From Streptomyces virginiae (GTDB taxonomy: Bacteria > Actinomycetota > Actinomycetes > Streptomycetales > Streptomycetaceae), in contig NZ_JOAK01000014.1 in NCBI RefSeq assembly GCF_000720455.1, positions 1 through 64,000 of the forward strand: 64,000 nucleotides of DNA, written 5' to 3'. The notes below the pieces were generated by a model that was not told the origin of the DNA, made no database searches, and saw only the letters and a list, made by a program, of their open reading frames with translations. Below, piece by piece: positions 32,880 through 41,193 of this stretch (positions are counted from its first letter, which is position 1; the number at the start of each line of letters is the position of its first letter). A program made the translations under genes and the position numbers.

Positions 32880-34010
32880 TTACTGCGGTCCGTGCCCGGC
32901 GGCCGGCACGAGGTCGGTGGGTCTGGGCCGGGTACGGGCGGGTCCGCCGTCCAGGAGGACGGCGGCGATGCGCTCGCTGGCGCGGCCGTCCCACAGGGCG
33001 GGGCAGCGCGGTGCGGGCGGGTCGTCGAGCACCTTGTCCACGGTGGCGACGATCCGGTCGGGATCCGTGCCGGCCAGGACGTTGGTGCCCTCCGCCACGG
33101 TGACGGGGCGCTCGGTGTTCTCCCGCAGGGTCACGCAGGGCACGCCCAGCGCGGTGGTCTCCTCCTGGACGCCCCCGGAGTCGGTGAGCACCAGCCGGGC
33201 GGAGTCCTGCAGGGCGATGAAGTCGAGGTACCCGGCGGCCGGTACGAGCCGGATGCCGTCGGGTACGCCCAGTTCGGCCAGGCGCTGGGCGGCCCGCGGA
33301 TGCACGGGCAGCAGCAGCGGGCATCGGCCGGCGATCTCGCCGAGGGCCTTGAGCAGGCCGCGCAGCGCTCCGGGGTCGTCCACGTTGGCCGGCCGGTGCA
33401 GGGTGACCAGGCCGTATCCGCCGCGGGTGAGGCCGTGGCGGTCCAGGACGTCGGACTGCCGGGCCCGGTCGAGGTTGGCGAGGAGGGTGTCGATCATGAC
33501 GTTGCCGACGAGGTGGATCTGGTCCTCGCGGTAGCCCTCCGCGCGCAGGTTCGCCGCGGCGTCCGGCGAGGGGGCCAGCAGGTAGTCGCTGACCCGGTCG
33601 GTGGCGACCCGGTTGACCTCCTCGGGCATGCTCCAGTCGCGGCTGCGCAGGCCCGCTTCCACGTGGGCCAGCAGCGGGCCGGCCTTCGCGGTCACCAGGG
33701 CGCAGGCGAGGGTGGAGTTGATGTCCCCGACCACCACCACGGCGTCCGGGGCCAGTTCTTCGACGAGCGGCTCGAAGGCGGCCATCACCCGGCCGGTCTG
33801 CTGGGCGTGACTGCCCGATCCGGCGCCCAGGTACCGGTCGGGCGGCCGGATGCCGAGGTCGCGGAAGAAGACGTCGTTCATGGACTCGTCGTAGTGCTGT
33901 CCGGTGTGGACGAGGACCACCTCGGCGCCGCGGCGCTCCAGGGCGTCCATCACCGGTTTGATCTTCATGTAGTTGGGGCGCGCCCCGGCGACGCAGACGA
34001 TCCTGGTCAT
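32880..34010 (-). CDS. Non-hydrolysing UDP-GlcNAc 2-epimerase (WecB/WbpI family)
   Basis: The 376-aa product has VAGARPNYMKIKPV, HTGQHYDESM, EAGLRS, PEEVNRVATD, LVTLHRPANVDD and TDSGGVQEET, the full signature of the GT-B-fold UDP-GlcNAc 2-epimerase family. It would invert C2 to make UDP-ManNAc or, in the WbpI sense, UDP-ManNAc3NAcA. It lies 4 nt downstream of the UDP-sugar dehydrogenase. Confidence 0.92.
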   Translation of the reverse strand: MTRIVCVAGARPNYMKIKPVMDALERRGAEVVLVHTGQHYDESMNDVFFRDLGIRPPDRYLGAGSGSHAQQTGRVMAAFEPLVEELAPDAVVVVGDINSTLACALVTAKAGPLLAHVEAGLRSRDWSMPEEVNRVATDRVSDYLLAPSPDAAANLRAEGYREDQIHLVGNVMIDTLLANLDRARQSDVLDRHGLTRGGYGLVTLHRPANVDDPGALRGLLKALGEIAGRCPLLLPVHPRAAQRLAELGVPDGIRLVPAAGYLDFIALQDSARLVLTDSGGVQEETTALGVPCVTLRENTERPVTVAEGTNVLAGTDPDRIVATVDKVLDDPPAPRCPALWDGRASERIAAVLLDGGPARTRPRPTDLVPAAGHGPQ

Positions 34011-34014
34011 GGGT

Positions 34015-35271
34015 TCAGAGCACCTCCACCTTCGGGCCGGTCATGCGGTTGCGGGTGTCGAGGACGTAGGTGGCGTGCTCGCTGATCATCTGGTAGTCGA
34101 AGGAGTCGTGGTCGGTGAGCAGGACGACGACGTCGGCGGCCGCCAGTTCCTTGCGGGTCGCCTCGACGCGGGCGAGGCGTGCGTCGACCTTGACGCTCTC
34201 CACCACGTGCGGGTCGACCGCGCGGACCTTGGCGCCCATGTCGAGGAGCAGCTCGGCGATGCGTACGGCGGGCGACTCGCGTGCGTCGCCGGTGTTCTTC
34301 TTGTACGCGAGGCCGAGCAGCAGGACCCGGGAGCCGTTGACGGACCGGCGCTTGGTGTTGAGGGCGTCGATCACGCGGCGGGTGACGTATTCGGGCATGT
34401 GGTTGTTGATGTCGTTGGCGAGTTCGACGAAGCGGAAGTTCTGGCCGAGTTCGCGCTGGACGCGCCAGTTCAGGTACGAGGGGTCGATGGGCAGGCAGTG
34501 TCCGCCGACACCCGGTCCCGGGGTGAACTTCATGAAGCCGAAGGGCTTGCTGGACGCGGCCTCGATGGACTGCCAGACGTCGATGTCGAGGTGGCGGGCG
34601 AACATGGCGATCTCGTTGACGAGGGCGATGTTCACGTGCCGGAAGGTGTTCTCCAGCAGTTTCGCCAGCTCGGCCTCCTTGGGCGAGCGCACGGGCACGG
34701 TGGTGTCGACGAGCTGCCCGTAGAAGGCCTCGACGGCCTTCAGGGAGGCGGCGTCGACCCCGGAGACGACCTTGGGCGTCTGCTGGAAGCCCCAGACGGT
34801 GTTGCCCGGGTCGATGCGCTCGGGGCTGTAGCCCAGGTGGAAGTCGGCGCCGGCGGTGAGGCCGGAGCCGTCCTCCAGGATCGGGGCGAACAGCTCCTCG
34901 GTGGTGCCCGGGTAGGTGGTGGACTCGAGGACCACGGTCGCGCCCGGGCGCAGGAAGCGGGCCAGGGTGTGGGCCGACTCCTCGATGTAGCGCAGGTCGG
35001 GCGCCCCGTCCTGTAAGGGGGTGGGGACGGTGACGACGGCGACGTCGAATCCGCCGCAGTCCCGGGCGAGTTCGCTGGGCCGGTAGGCGCCGCGCTCCAG
35101 GGCGCGGGCGAGGCGTTCGGAGCTGACGTCCTCGACGTACGACTCTCCGGCGGCGAGGCTCTTGACCCGCCGCGCGTCGACGTCGTAGCCGATCACCTGG
35201 TGGCCGACTTCGGCGGCCCGGATGGCCAGGGGAAGGCCGACGTATCCCTGTCCCACGACGACGACGCGCAT
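34015..35271 (-). CDS. UDP-N-acetyl-hexosamine 6-dehydrogenase (WbpA/WecC family)
   Basis: A 418-aa enzyme: VVVVGQGYVGLPLA for NAD, ESTTYPGTTEE, YSPERIDPGN, KLLENTFRHVNIALVNE and the catalytic Cys in GPGVGGHCLPIDP. The pattern fits UDP-GlcNAc dehydrogenase (WbpA) somewhat better than WecC, a judgement from motif context. It makes a UDP-HexNAc uronic acid. Leu86 is TTA (35014-35016), another bldA-type codon. The start overlaps the TagA gene stop by one base. Confidence 0.9.
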   Translation of the reverse strand: MRVVVVGQGYVGLPLAIRAAEVGHQVIGYDVDARRVKSLAAGESYVEDVSSERLARALERGAYRPSELARDCGGFDVAVVTVPTPLQDGAPDLRYIEESAHTLARFLRPGATVVLESTTYPGTTEELFAPILEDGSGLTAGADFHLGYSPERIDPGNTVWGFQQTPKVVSGVDAASLKAVEAFYGQLVDTTVPVRSPKEAELAKLLENTFRHVNIALVNEIAMFARHLDIDVWQSIEAASSKPFGFMKFTPGPGVGGHCLPIDPSYLNWRVQRELGQNFRFVELANDINNHMPEYVTRRVIDALNTKRRSVNGSRVLLLGLAYKKNTGDARESPAVRIAELLLDMGAKVRAVDPHVVESVKVDARLARVEATRKELAAADVVVLLTDHDSFDYQMISEHATYVLDTRNRMTGPKVEVL

Positions 35272-36041
35272 CAGCAGTGACTCCTGTTCGCGGAACCTGC
35301 AGACGGGGTGCGGTGGATGAGCTCCCGGACCGTCATGACGAGGAAGGCGGCATTGGTGGTGAGGTAGCGCCTGCCGAGGCGGCGCGGCTCCTGGAGGGTG
35401 CGGTAGAACCATTCGAGGCCCATCCGCTGCCATGCCAGGGGGGCCCGCTTGGTGATGCCGGCGAGGATGTCGAAGGAGCCTCCGACGCCGTGGACGACGT
35501 GGGCGCCGGTGCGCTTGCCGTAGCCGGCGGTGAAGATCTCCTTCTTGGGCGAGGTCATGCCGAGGAACAGCAGTCGTGCGCCGCTGTCGGCGACGGCGTC
35601 GGCGATCCCCTCCTGCTCGGCGTCGCCGAAGTAGCCGTTGCGGCTGCCCGCGACCCGCAGTTCCGGGAAGCGTTCGGAGATCTGGGCGAGCATCATCTCC
35701 AGCACCTGCTGCTGGGCGCCGAGGAGGTAGACGGGGATGTCCGCGACCTCGGCGGCGGCGAGCAGGCGCATGAACAGGTCGATGCCCGCGACGCGTTCGG
35801 GCAGCCGGACGCCCAGGACGCGGCCGGCCCAGACGACGGCCTGGCCGTCGGCCAGGACGAGGTCGCAGCCGGACACCGCCTCGGCGAGGGCCGGGTCGCG
35901 CCGCATGTTGACCAGCTTCGCGGCGTTGACCATGCCGATCTCGATCTGCTCCCCGCGCCGTACGGCGTCGAGGCAGCGCTGGACGGTCTCGTCCATGGTC
36001 AGGGGGTCGAGCGTGATCCCGAAGAGGGTGCTACGGCTCAT
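35271..36041 (-). CDS. WecG/TagA/CpsF family glycosyltransferase
   Basis: The 256-aa protein has the GT26 signature: VNAAKLVNMRRDPALAEAV, LADGQAVVWAGR, GIDLFMRLL, VYLLGAQQQVLE, LFLGMTSPKKE. Family members transfer ManNAc (TagA) or ManNAcA (WecG) to a lipid-linked GlcNAc, which agrees with the 2-epimerase and dehydrogenase next door. ATGA overlap with the upstream gene. Confidence 0.9.
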   Translation of the reverse strand: MSRSTLFGITLDPLTMDETVQRCLDAVRRGEQIEIGMVNAAKLVNMRRDPALAEAVSGCDLVLADGQAVVWAGRVLGVRLPERVAGIDLFMRLLAAAEVADIPVYLLGAQQQVLEMMLAQISERFPELRVAGSRNGYFGDAEQEGIADAVADSGARLLFLGMTSPKKEIFTAGYGKRTGAHVVHGVGGSFDILAGITKRAPLAWQRMGLEWFYRTLQEPRRLGRRYLTTNAAFLVMTVRELIHRTPSAGSANRSHC

Positions 36042-37207
36042 CTCTGCGGCCCCCCGAGCCAGGCGAACAGCATCCAGCCGAACTCGTACGGGCGGCACTC
36101 CCGGTCCACCCACCGGGGGCGGAAGAGTGCGTCCAGGGGTGCGAGCCGGGCGTGCGGGGCGAGGCGGGTGGTGAGCCCGCGGGCGGCCCGGACGGCCTTC
36201 CTGGGGTCGCCGCGGTAGACCTTGCGCCAGGTGACGCCGAGGTCCTCGCGGATCATCGGCTCGCGCGGGGTCGCGGCGGGCCCGGTGAGTTCGGGCACTG
36301 CCGTCATCCAGCGCAGTCCCCGGCGGACCGCCGCGGCGAAGTCCGTGCCGCCCGCTTCGGCCAGGTCGAACAGGGCGGTCGGGGCCATCGCGTGCTGGTG
36401 GACGCTGTAGACGGGGTAGCCCTCGATCACGCCGCCCTCGCGGGCGTCGTAGTGCCACCACCACTGTCCGCCGTCGCCCTGGAGGTCGACGATGCGGGTG
36501 GCGCACGCGTCGGCGGCCGCGAGTGCCTCCGGGTCGTCGCCGCTCGCGTGCAGCCGGGCCAGTGCCTGCAGCGGATAGGTCTGGTCGGCGAAGCAGGCCA
36601 CGTGCGAGCGGTAGCCGGGCACCAGTCCCGGGCCGGTGGCGTGCGCGAACAGCGGGCCGCTGCCCGTCCTGGCCGTCAGCAGGCGGGCGCGGGCGGCCGC
36701 GAGGCGGTCCTCCACGTCCACCACGGCGCGCGCGGCCGCGAGGGCGGAGAGCACCCAGGCCGCCTCGACCGTGTACTGGGGCCGGCCGGGCAGGTCCAGG
36801 GCGGCGACCCGGTCGAGTGCGTCGGACAGTTTCGGGTGGCCGGTCTCGGCGGCGGCCCAGGCGATGAGCGCCGCGTCGCCGAGGTTGACCACCCCGGGCA
36901 GCCGTTCCACCAGCAGCCCGGTGAACTCCTCGGCGGAGCGTCCGCCGAACAGGGCGCGCTGGCGGCCCTCGGGCAGGAACCGGGCGCCCAGCGCGGTGAT
37001 GGCCGCGTACCGGGTGCTGGTGCCCCGCAGTTCCAGGCGGCGGGCACCCTCGGGCGAGACCGCCGCGGCCCTGGTGAAGGCGAAGGTCTCGGCCTCGGGC
37101 AGATACATGGCGGGCAGACCCGCCTCGGCCAGCCCGAGCAGCCGCTGCGCCAGCGCGTGCAGCTTCGGGTCCTCTTCGGCCAGTGCTGCTAATCGTGTGA
37201 TGGTCAT
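36038..37207 (-). CDS. Alpha/alpha-toroid-like protein of unknown function, TTA codon 6
   Basis: The 389-aa soluble protein is helical throughout, with repeated Gly/Ala-rich helices and aromatic patches (GQWWWHYDAREGGVIEGYPVYSVHQHAMAP, FGWMLFAWLGG), reminiscent of the alpha6/alpha6 toroids of glycan-active enzymes and terpene cyclases. No family could be named. It is the first gene of the leftward polysaccharide operon. Its sixth codon is TTA (37190-37192), an extreme 5' position that would stall ribosomes early without bldA tRNA. Coupled to the TagA-like gene by ATGA. Confidence 0.75.
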   Translation of the reverse strand: MTITRLAALAEEDPKLHALAQRLLGLAEAGLPAMYLPEAETFAFTRAAAVSPEGARRLELRGTSTRYAAITALGARFLPEGRQRALFGGRSAEEFTGLLVERLPGVVNLGDAALIAWAAAETGHPKLSDALDRVAALDLPGRPQYTVEAAWVLSALAAARAVVDVEDRLAAARARLLTARTGSGPLFAHATGPGLVPGYRSHVACFADQTYPLQALARLHASGDDPEALAAADACATRIVDLQGDGGQWWWHYDAREGGVIEGYPVYSVHQHAMAPTALFDLAEAGGTDFAAAVRRGLRWMTAVPELTGPAATPREPMIREDLGVTWRKVYRGDPRKAVRAARGLTTRLAPHARLAPLDALFRPRWVDRECRPYEFGWMLFAWLGGPQR

Positions 37208-37639
37208 CGGGTCCCCACCCCGACTCCCCGGGTGCCGCTCGCACCCCGCATGTCCGAGCTCCTCGGCTCCAACACACCTACCCCCTCTGATCGCTCCTCG
37301 GACGGACCTGGCGGTCGTCATTCCGCGGAGGGGGACTGCGCGTGACGGCGCCCGTGGCCGCGGCGTTGCGACGCCGCGGGCACGAGCCGTCCGAAGGCTG
37401 CCGTCTGGATCCCCCCAGCGATGCCTCGGACCGGGACACGCGCGCACGGCAGTGTCGGCGGGCGCGGTGGAACCACGCTCCGCCGGGCGCTGCCCGCGGT
37501 GCCCTCGTCGTACACAACCCCCCACTGAACAAGGCCTGTTGCCTGCTCAGATCCCGTGTGCAGGGACACGTTATGCCCACGGATGTTCATTGATTGTGGT
37601 TTTGAGGAAATGCTTGTGGCCTAAATTGCCGACATTCCG
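37208..37639. other. Intergenic region upstream of the leftward polysaccharide operon
   Basis: This 432-bp gap holds no supported gene. The stretch 37555-37635 is the most AT-rich in the locus, and a large hairpin sits at 37353-37384 (separate entry). It should carry the promoter of the eight-gene leftward operon and the terminator of the acetyltransferase gene. Confidence 0.5.
37353..37384. terminator. Long GC hairpin, probable terminator
   Basis: A 9-bp perfect stem CCGCGGCGT/ACGCCGCGG with a TGCG loop, extended by four more pairs after a single G-G mismatch. It lies about 256 nt downstream of the acetyltransferase gene and 146 nt upstream of the next start, so it may terminate readthrough or act as a leader structure. 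Confidence 0.55.
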
Positions 37640-38239
37640 TCAGTTTCGCTCGACGAGCGTGCCGTCCTTCTCGTCGTGCAGCGCCCCGGTGCGCGGACAC
37701 TCCCACGTGCCCGGCTCACCGTCGCGCGCCACGAGGCGGACTCCGGCCCGGCCCACCCAGCCGATCCGGCGGGCCGGCACCCCCGCCACGAGGGCGAAGT
37801 CCGGCACGTCCTTGGAGACCACCGCACCGGCCGCGACGAGGGCCCAGCGCCCGACGCGCACCCCCGCCACGCACACCGACCGGGCCCCCAGCGAGGCGCC
37901 CTCGGCCACGACGACCCCGGCGGCCTCCCAGTCGCCGTCGCGCTTGAGGGTGCCGTCGGGGTCGACCGCGCGCGGGTAGAAGTCGTTGGTGAGGACCGCG
38001 GCCGGGCCGATGAACACCCCGTCGCCGAGCTCGGCCGGCTCGTACACGAGGGCGTAGTTCTGGAGCTTCACGTGGTCGCCGATCCGCACGCCCGGCCCGA
38101 CGTACGCGCCGCGCCCCACGATGCACCCGCGCCCGAGCCGGGCCTCCTCGCGTATCTGCGCCAGATCCCAGATCGTGGTCCCCTCGCCGAGCTCGGCGCT
38201 CTCGTCGACCTGCGAGGTGGGTTGAATGCGGACACTCAC
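37640..38239 (-). CDS. WbpD-like hexapeptide N-acetyltransferase
   Basis: A 199-aa left-handed beta-helix protein: VDESAELGEGTTIWDLAQIREEARLGRGCIVGRGAYVGPGVRIGDHVKLQNY, then the loop LTNDFYPRA and the ending VAGVPARRIGWVG. The TNDxxPRA loop is typical of WbpD-type UDP-2-acetamido-3-amino-uronate N-acetyltransferases. Together with the Gfo/Idh oxidoreductase, the WbpE-like aminotransferase, the dehydrogenase and the 2-epimerase it completes a WbpA-B-E-D-I set. GTG start with AAGGGGA upstream. Confidence 0.88.
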   Translation of the reverse strand: MSVRIQPTSQVDESAELGEGTTIWDLAQIREEARLGRGCIVGRGAYVGPGVRIGDHVKLQNYALVYEPAELGDGVFIGPAAVLTNDFYPRAVDPDGTLKRDGDWEAAGVVVAEGASLGARSVCVAGVRVGRWALVAAGAVVSKDVPDFALVAGVPARRIGWVGRAGVRLVARDGEPGTWECPRTGALHDEKDGTLVERN

Positions 38240-38274
38240 GGCGCGGTCCCCTTACGGTTCGTGAGACGTGCTGC

Positions 38275-38303
38275 GCACGGGCGTGCGTATGCACGGGCGT
38301 GCG
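38275..38303. repeat. 13-bp direct repeat upstream of the acetyltransferase
   Basis: GCACGGGCGTGCG occurs at 38275-38287 and 38291-38303, separated by TAT. It sits 36 bp upstream of the GTG start at 38239, a position suitable for a regulator site. Confidence 0.5.
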
Positions 38304-38417
38304 GGTGTTCAGGCGTTCCGGTGCTCAGGTGTACGGAAGTACGCGCCGAGCATATGCGCCCGCGGGCCGCTCCACCCTCGGATCAACCGACTGTTCACCC
38401 AACGCACTTGGGAGGAG

Positions 38418-39365
38418 TCAGAGGAGGCGTTCGGGAACGGAGCCGGCGGGGACGGTGCGCGTGCGCAGGCGCCCGTCGGGGGAAAGGAACTCGACGTCGC
38501 CCATGGGGTCGGCCGTGACCTCGCCGACGACGGCGGCCCGTCGGCCGTGGGGGTGGGCGTGCAGCGCGGCCAGGACCCGGCCGGTGCGCCCGGGCGGGAC
38601 GAACAGGCACAGGCACCCGGCGCACGCCGCGTCCAGCGGCGCGATGCCGCGGGCGCCGAGGGCCACCCGGGCCGCGTGGCGTACGGGCAGGGCGGACTCG
38701 TCGACGCGCAGCGTCAGGCCGCGGCCCGCCGCGCTCTGGCGCAGCACCTCGGCCAGACCGCCCGCGACCACGGTCCGGGCGTGGCGGACGTCGGCGACCA
38801 CCGTCCGCAGCAGGCCGCCCAGGGGGGCGCAGTCGCTGGGTACGTGGTGCTCGTAGCCCAGGCCGTCGCGCAGCGACACCAGGTGGGCGGCGTGGCTGCC
38901 GAGCGGCCCGGTGACGACGATGCGGTCCCCCGGCCGGACCGAGTGGAGTTCCGGTGGGGAGCCGTCCGCCGCCACCCCGAACGCGGTCGTGGTGACGAAG
39001 ACCCGGTCGGCCTCGCCCGCGCGGACGACCTGGGTGTCGACCGCGGCGATGGCGACCCCGGCCTCGGCGGCGGCGCTGCGCACCGACGCGGTCAGCCGGT
39101 GGACCAGCTCCAGCGGGAGCCCGGCCTCCAGCACGATGCCGAGGGCGATGTGGCGGGGTTCGGCGCCGGTGACGGCCAGTTCGTTGACGGCGCCGCAGAC
39201 GGCCACGCGGCCGATGTCGCCGTTGCCGAAGAAGGGCGGATCGACGACGTACGTCCCGGTGCGGACGACGACGCCGCGGTCGGGGAGGAGCTCCTCCTCG
39301 ACCAGGGCGCGCACGCCCGGGCCGAAGCCGACCTGGGCCGCGTCCCATCCTTGTGCGTACGTCAC
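38418..39365 (-). CDS. Orphan HypE-like AIR-synthase family protein
   Basis: A 315-aa product resembling HypE/PurM-type ATP-binding proteins: TYVVDPPFFGNGDIGRVAVCGAVNELAVTGAEPRHIALG (about 38-77) and VAIAAVDTQVVRAGEADRVFVTTTAFG. Genuine HypE ends in PRIC, whose Cys carries the cyanide precursor; here the C-terminus is SVPERLL, so that chemistry is not expected. No hydrogenase or other hyp gene is in the window. GTG start. A transporter gene lies upstream on the same strand, 89 bp away. Confidence 0.75.
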   Translation of the reverse strand: MTYAQGWDAAQVGFGPGVRALVEEELLPDRGVVVRTGTYVVDPPFFGNGDIGRVAVCGAVNELAVTGAEPRHIALGIVLEAGLPLELVHRLTASVRSAAAEAGVAIAAVDTQVVRAGEADRVFVTTTAFGVAADGSPPELHSVRPGDRIVVTGPLGSHAAHLVSLRDGLGYEHHVPSDCAPLGGLLRTVVADVRHARTVVAGGLAEVLRQSAAGRGLTLRVDESALPVRHAARVALGARGIAPLDAACAGCLCLFVPPGRTGRVLAALHAHPHGRRAAVVGEVTADPMGDVEFLSPDGRLRTRTVPAGSVPERLL

Positions 39366-39454
39366 GCCATCCCCCGATGCGCCCGATTCACGATCGCCCC
39401 ATCATCCTGCGGCTACGGGGCGCCGCATACCCGTGCCACCCGTACGACGGCGGA

Positions 39455-40834
39455 TCAGGGGTCGGTAGGGGCGGGCGGGCGGTCGTACCCGCGCAGCAGT
39501 ACGACGGCGGCCGCGGTGGCGAGGGCGGGCAGGGCCGCGAAGCCGGCCAGCAGGCCCAGTTCGGCGGTCGCGCCCTGCTCGGCGGCGCGGCCGGTGCCGG
39601 AGGAGACGTAGCCGGAGAGCTGGAGGACCAGTCCGTAGACGAAGGGCCCGGCGGCGACCCCGAGGCCCTCGCCGGTGGTGAACAGCCCGGACAGGGCGCC
39701 CGCCCTGCGCTGCTCGCTGCGGGCGGTGCACTGCGCCAGCATGGCGTACAGGAACAGCAGTTGGCCGGCGTGGCCGGTGCCGGCGAGGGCCATGACGGCC
39801 AGCACCGCGGCGTCGGGCAGCACGGGGGCCGCGAGGAGGAGCAGGCAGCCGGCGGCGAACAGCGCGGACGCGAGGGCGTGGCCGCGGCGGCCGCGCAGCC
39901 GCGACCAGAGCGGGACGGTCAGCAGGTTGGGGGCGACGAACGCGACGACGAGGGGGCCCACCCCGGCGGAGTCCCGCAGCACGTGGTCGGCGAAGTACGG
40001 GGCGCCCGCGAGCAGGACGCCGGTGGCCGCGGACTGGACGACCGCGCACCGCAGCAGCGCCGCGAAGGAGGGGTTGGCGCGGGCCGCGGCGAACTGGCGG
40101 TGCAGGCCGGGCTCGCTGTCGGCGGCCCGGACCCGCACCGGCGGACCGGAGCCGGAGGTGCCGGCGAAGACCCAGAGCGCGCCGAGGGCGATGACCACGG
40201 CGCCGAACACGCCGGCCCAGCGGTGCCCCGCGAGGCCGCCGCCCCCTGCGTCGATCAGGGCGGGGGCGGCGGCTCCGGTGACGAGGGCGGCCACCCCGAT
40301 GACCGCGACCCGCCCGCCGACCAGGCGCATGCGGTCCTCGTCGCGGGTGGCGAGCTCCGCGGGCATGGCCACGTACGGCACTTGGAAGAAGGCGAAGGCG
40401 GTGGCGGTGAGCAGGTATCCGGCCGCCGTGAACCAGGCGCCCGCGGTGCCCGGAAGCGGGCCCGCGAACGTCAGCGCGAAGGCCGCGGCCATGGCGAGCC
40501 CGCCCCACAGGACGTACGGGCGGCGGGCGCCCCAGCGGGTGCGGGTACGGTCGCTGGCGCGGCCGACGAGCGGGTTGAGCAGGGCGTCCCAGGCCTTGGG
40601 CACGAACACGACGAGGCCCGCCAGCGCCGCGCCCACGCCGAGGGTGTCGGTGAGGTACGGGAGCAGCAGCAGGCCCGGGAGGGTGGTGAAGGTCGCGGTG
40701 ACGAGGGATCCCGAGGCGTAGCCGAACCGCAGCCGGGCCGGCGGGCCGGCCGCCGGCCCGGGCGCGGGCGCGGGCGGGGGCGCGGGCGCGGGCGGGGGCA
40801 CGCCTCGCGTGCGCGCGGTCCCTGTGGTGGCCAT
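39455..40834 (-). CDS. GPH/MelB-type sugar or metabolite transporter (MFS fold)
   Basis: A 459-aa protein with a Pro/Ala-rich cytoplasmic N-terminus, about 12 TM segments and FGYASGSLVTATFTTLPGLLLLPYLTDTLG then PLVGRASDRTRTRWGARRPYVLWGG near residues 90-115, the typical glycoside-pentoside-hexuronide cation symporter motif. Substrate unknown. Divergent from the afsA-like gene. Confidence 0.83.
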   Translation of the reverse strand: MATTGTARTRGVPPPAPAPPPAPAPGPAAGPPARLRFGYASGSLVTATFTTLPGLLLLPYLTDTLGVGAALAGLVVFVPKAWDALLNPLVGRASDRTRTRWGARRPYVLWGGLAMAAAFALTFAGPLPGTAGAWFTAAGYLLTATAFAFFQVPYVAMPAELATRDEDRMRLVGGRVAVIGVAALVTGAAAPALIDAGGGGLAGHRWAGVFGAVVIALGALWVFAGTSGSGPPVRVRAADSEPGLHRQFAAARANPSFAALLRCAVVQSAATGVLLAGAPYFADHVLRDSAGVGPLVVAFVAPNLLTVPLWSRLRGRRGHALASALFAAGCLLLLAAPVLPDAAVLAVMALAGTGHAGQLLFLYAMLAQCTARSEQRRAGALSGLFTTGEGLGVAAGPFVYGLVLQLSGYVSSGTGRAAEQGATAELGLLAGFAALPALATAAAVVLLRGYDRPPAPTDP

Positions 40835-40889
40835 CGGGGGCTCCCTTCCGGGATCGGGGAGAGCGGGGTGAACGGGCGAACGGGCGGAC

Positions 40890-40918
40890 GGGGGGGACGG
40901 GGGGGGGACGGGGGCGGG
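40890..40918 (+). other. G-quadruplex-capable G tract
   Basis: Four G-runs of 7, 9, 5 and 3 separated by AC, AC and C in 29 nt, on the strand that is non-template for the afsA-like gene. This satisfies simple quadruplex rules. It lies in the divergent promoter gap. Confidence 0.6.
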
Positions 40919-40927
40919 TCAGGGGTG

Positions 40928-40980
40928 CCAAGGCCCCGCGCCCGAAGGGTGGGGGATGCCCCGAGGGGGCGGGGCCTTGG
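40928..40980. promoter_or_regulatory. 12-bp inverted repeat with 29-nt loop
   Basis: CCAAGGCCCCGC (40928-40939) pairs perfectly with GCGGGGCCTTGG (40969-40980). It lies between divergent genes, so it is not a terminator for either. It could be a leader hairpin for the transporter or a binding site for a dimeric regulator. Confidence 0.5.
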
Positions 40981-41193
40981 CTCGGGCCGTGAAGTCCCCA
41001 TAGCTGTGCGGGACTTGACGGAGGCTCTCCGGTACCCACACTCCGGCAGGCGGCATGGACGTCGCTAAAGCCCCGGCCCTGCGGACCGGCCGGCGGGCCG
41101 GACGAGTTCCTGCCATGCACTTTGCTGACACCGGCTCCGGCTGGCTGCCCGCTCCGCGGCGGCCCCACCATGGCTGCAGAGAAGGAGAGGGAC

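Larger units (their letters stand above)
40835..41193. other. Divergent control region between transporter and afsA-like gene
   Basis: A 359-bp gap with no gene. It contains a G-run tract, a 12-bp inverted repeat (separate entries) and a TTGACG at about 41017 that could be a -35 for the afsA-like gene. I looked for a butyrolactone-receptor palindrome (ARE-like) and did not find a convincing one. Confidence 0.5.

Noticed and set aside
37318..37593. Short open frames in the 37208-37639 gap
   Set aside because: No ribosome site, poor third-position bias, and overlap with the GC hairpin.
40835..41193. Butyrolactone-receptor (ARE) operator upstream of the afsA-like gene
   Set aside because: No palindrome with the ARE spacing and AT-rich arms could be recognised by eye.
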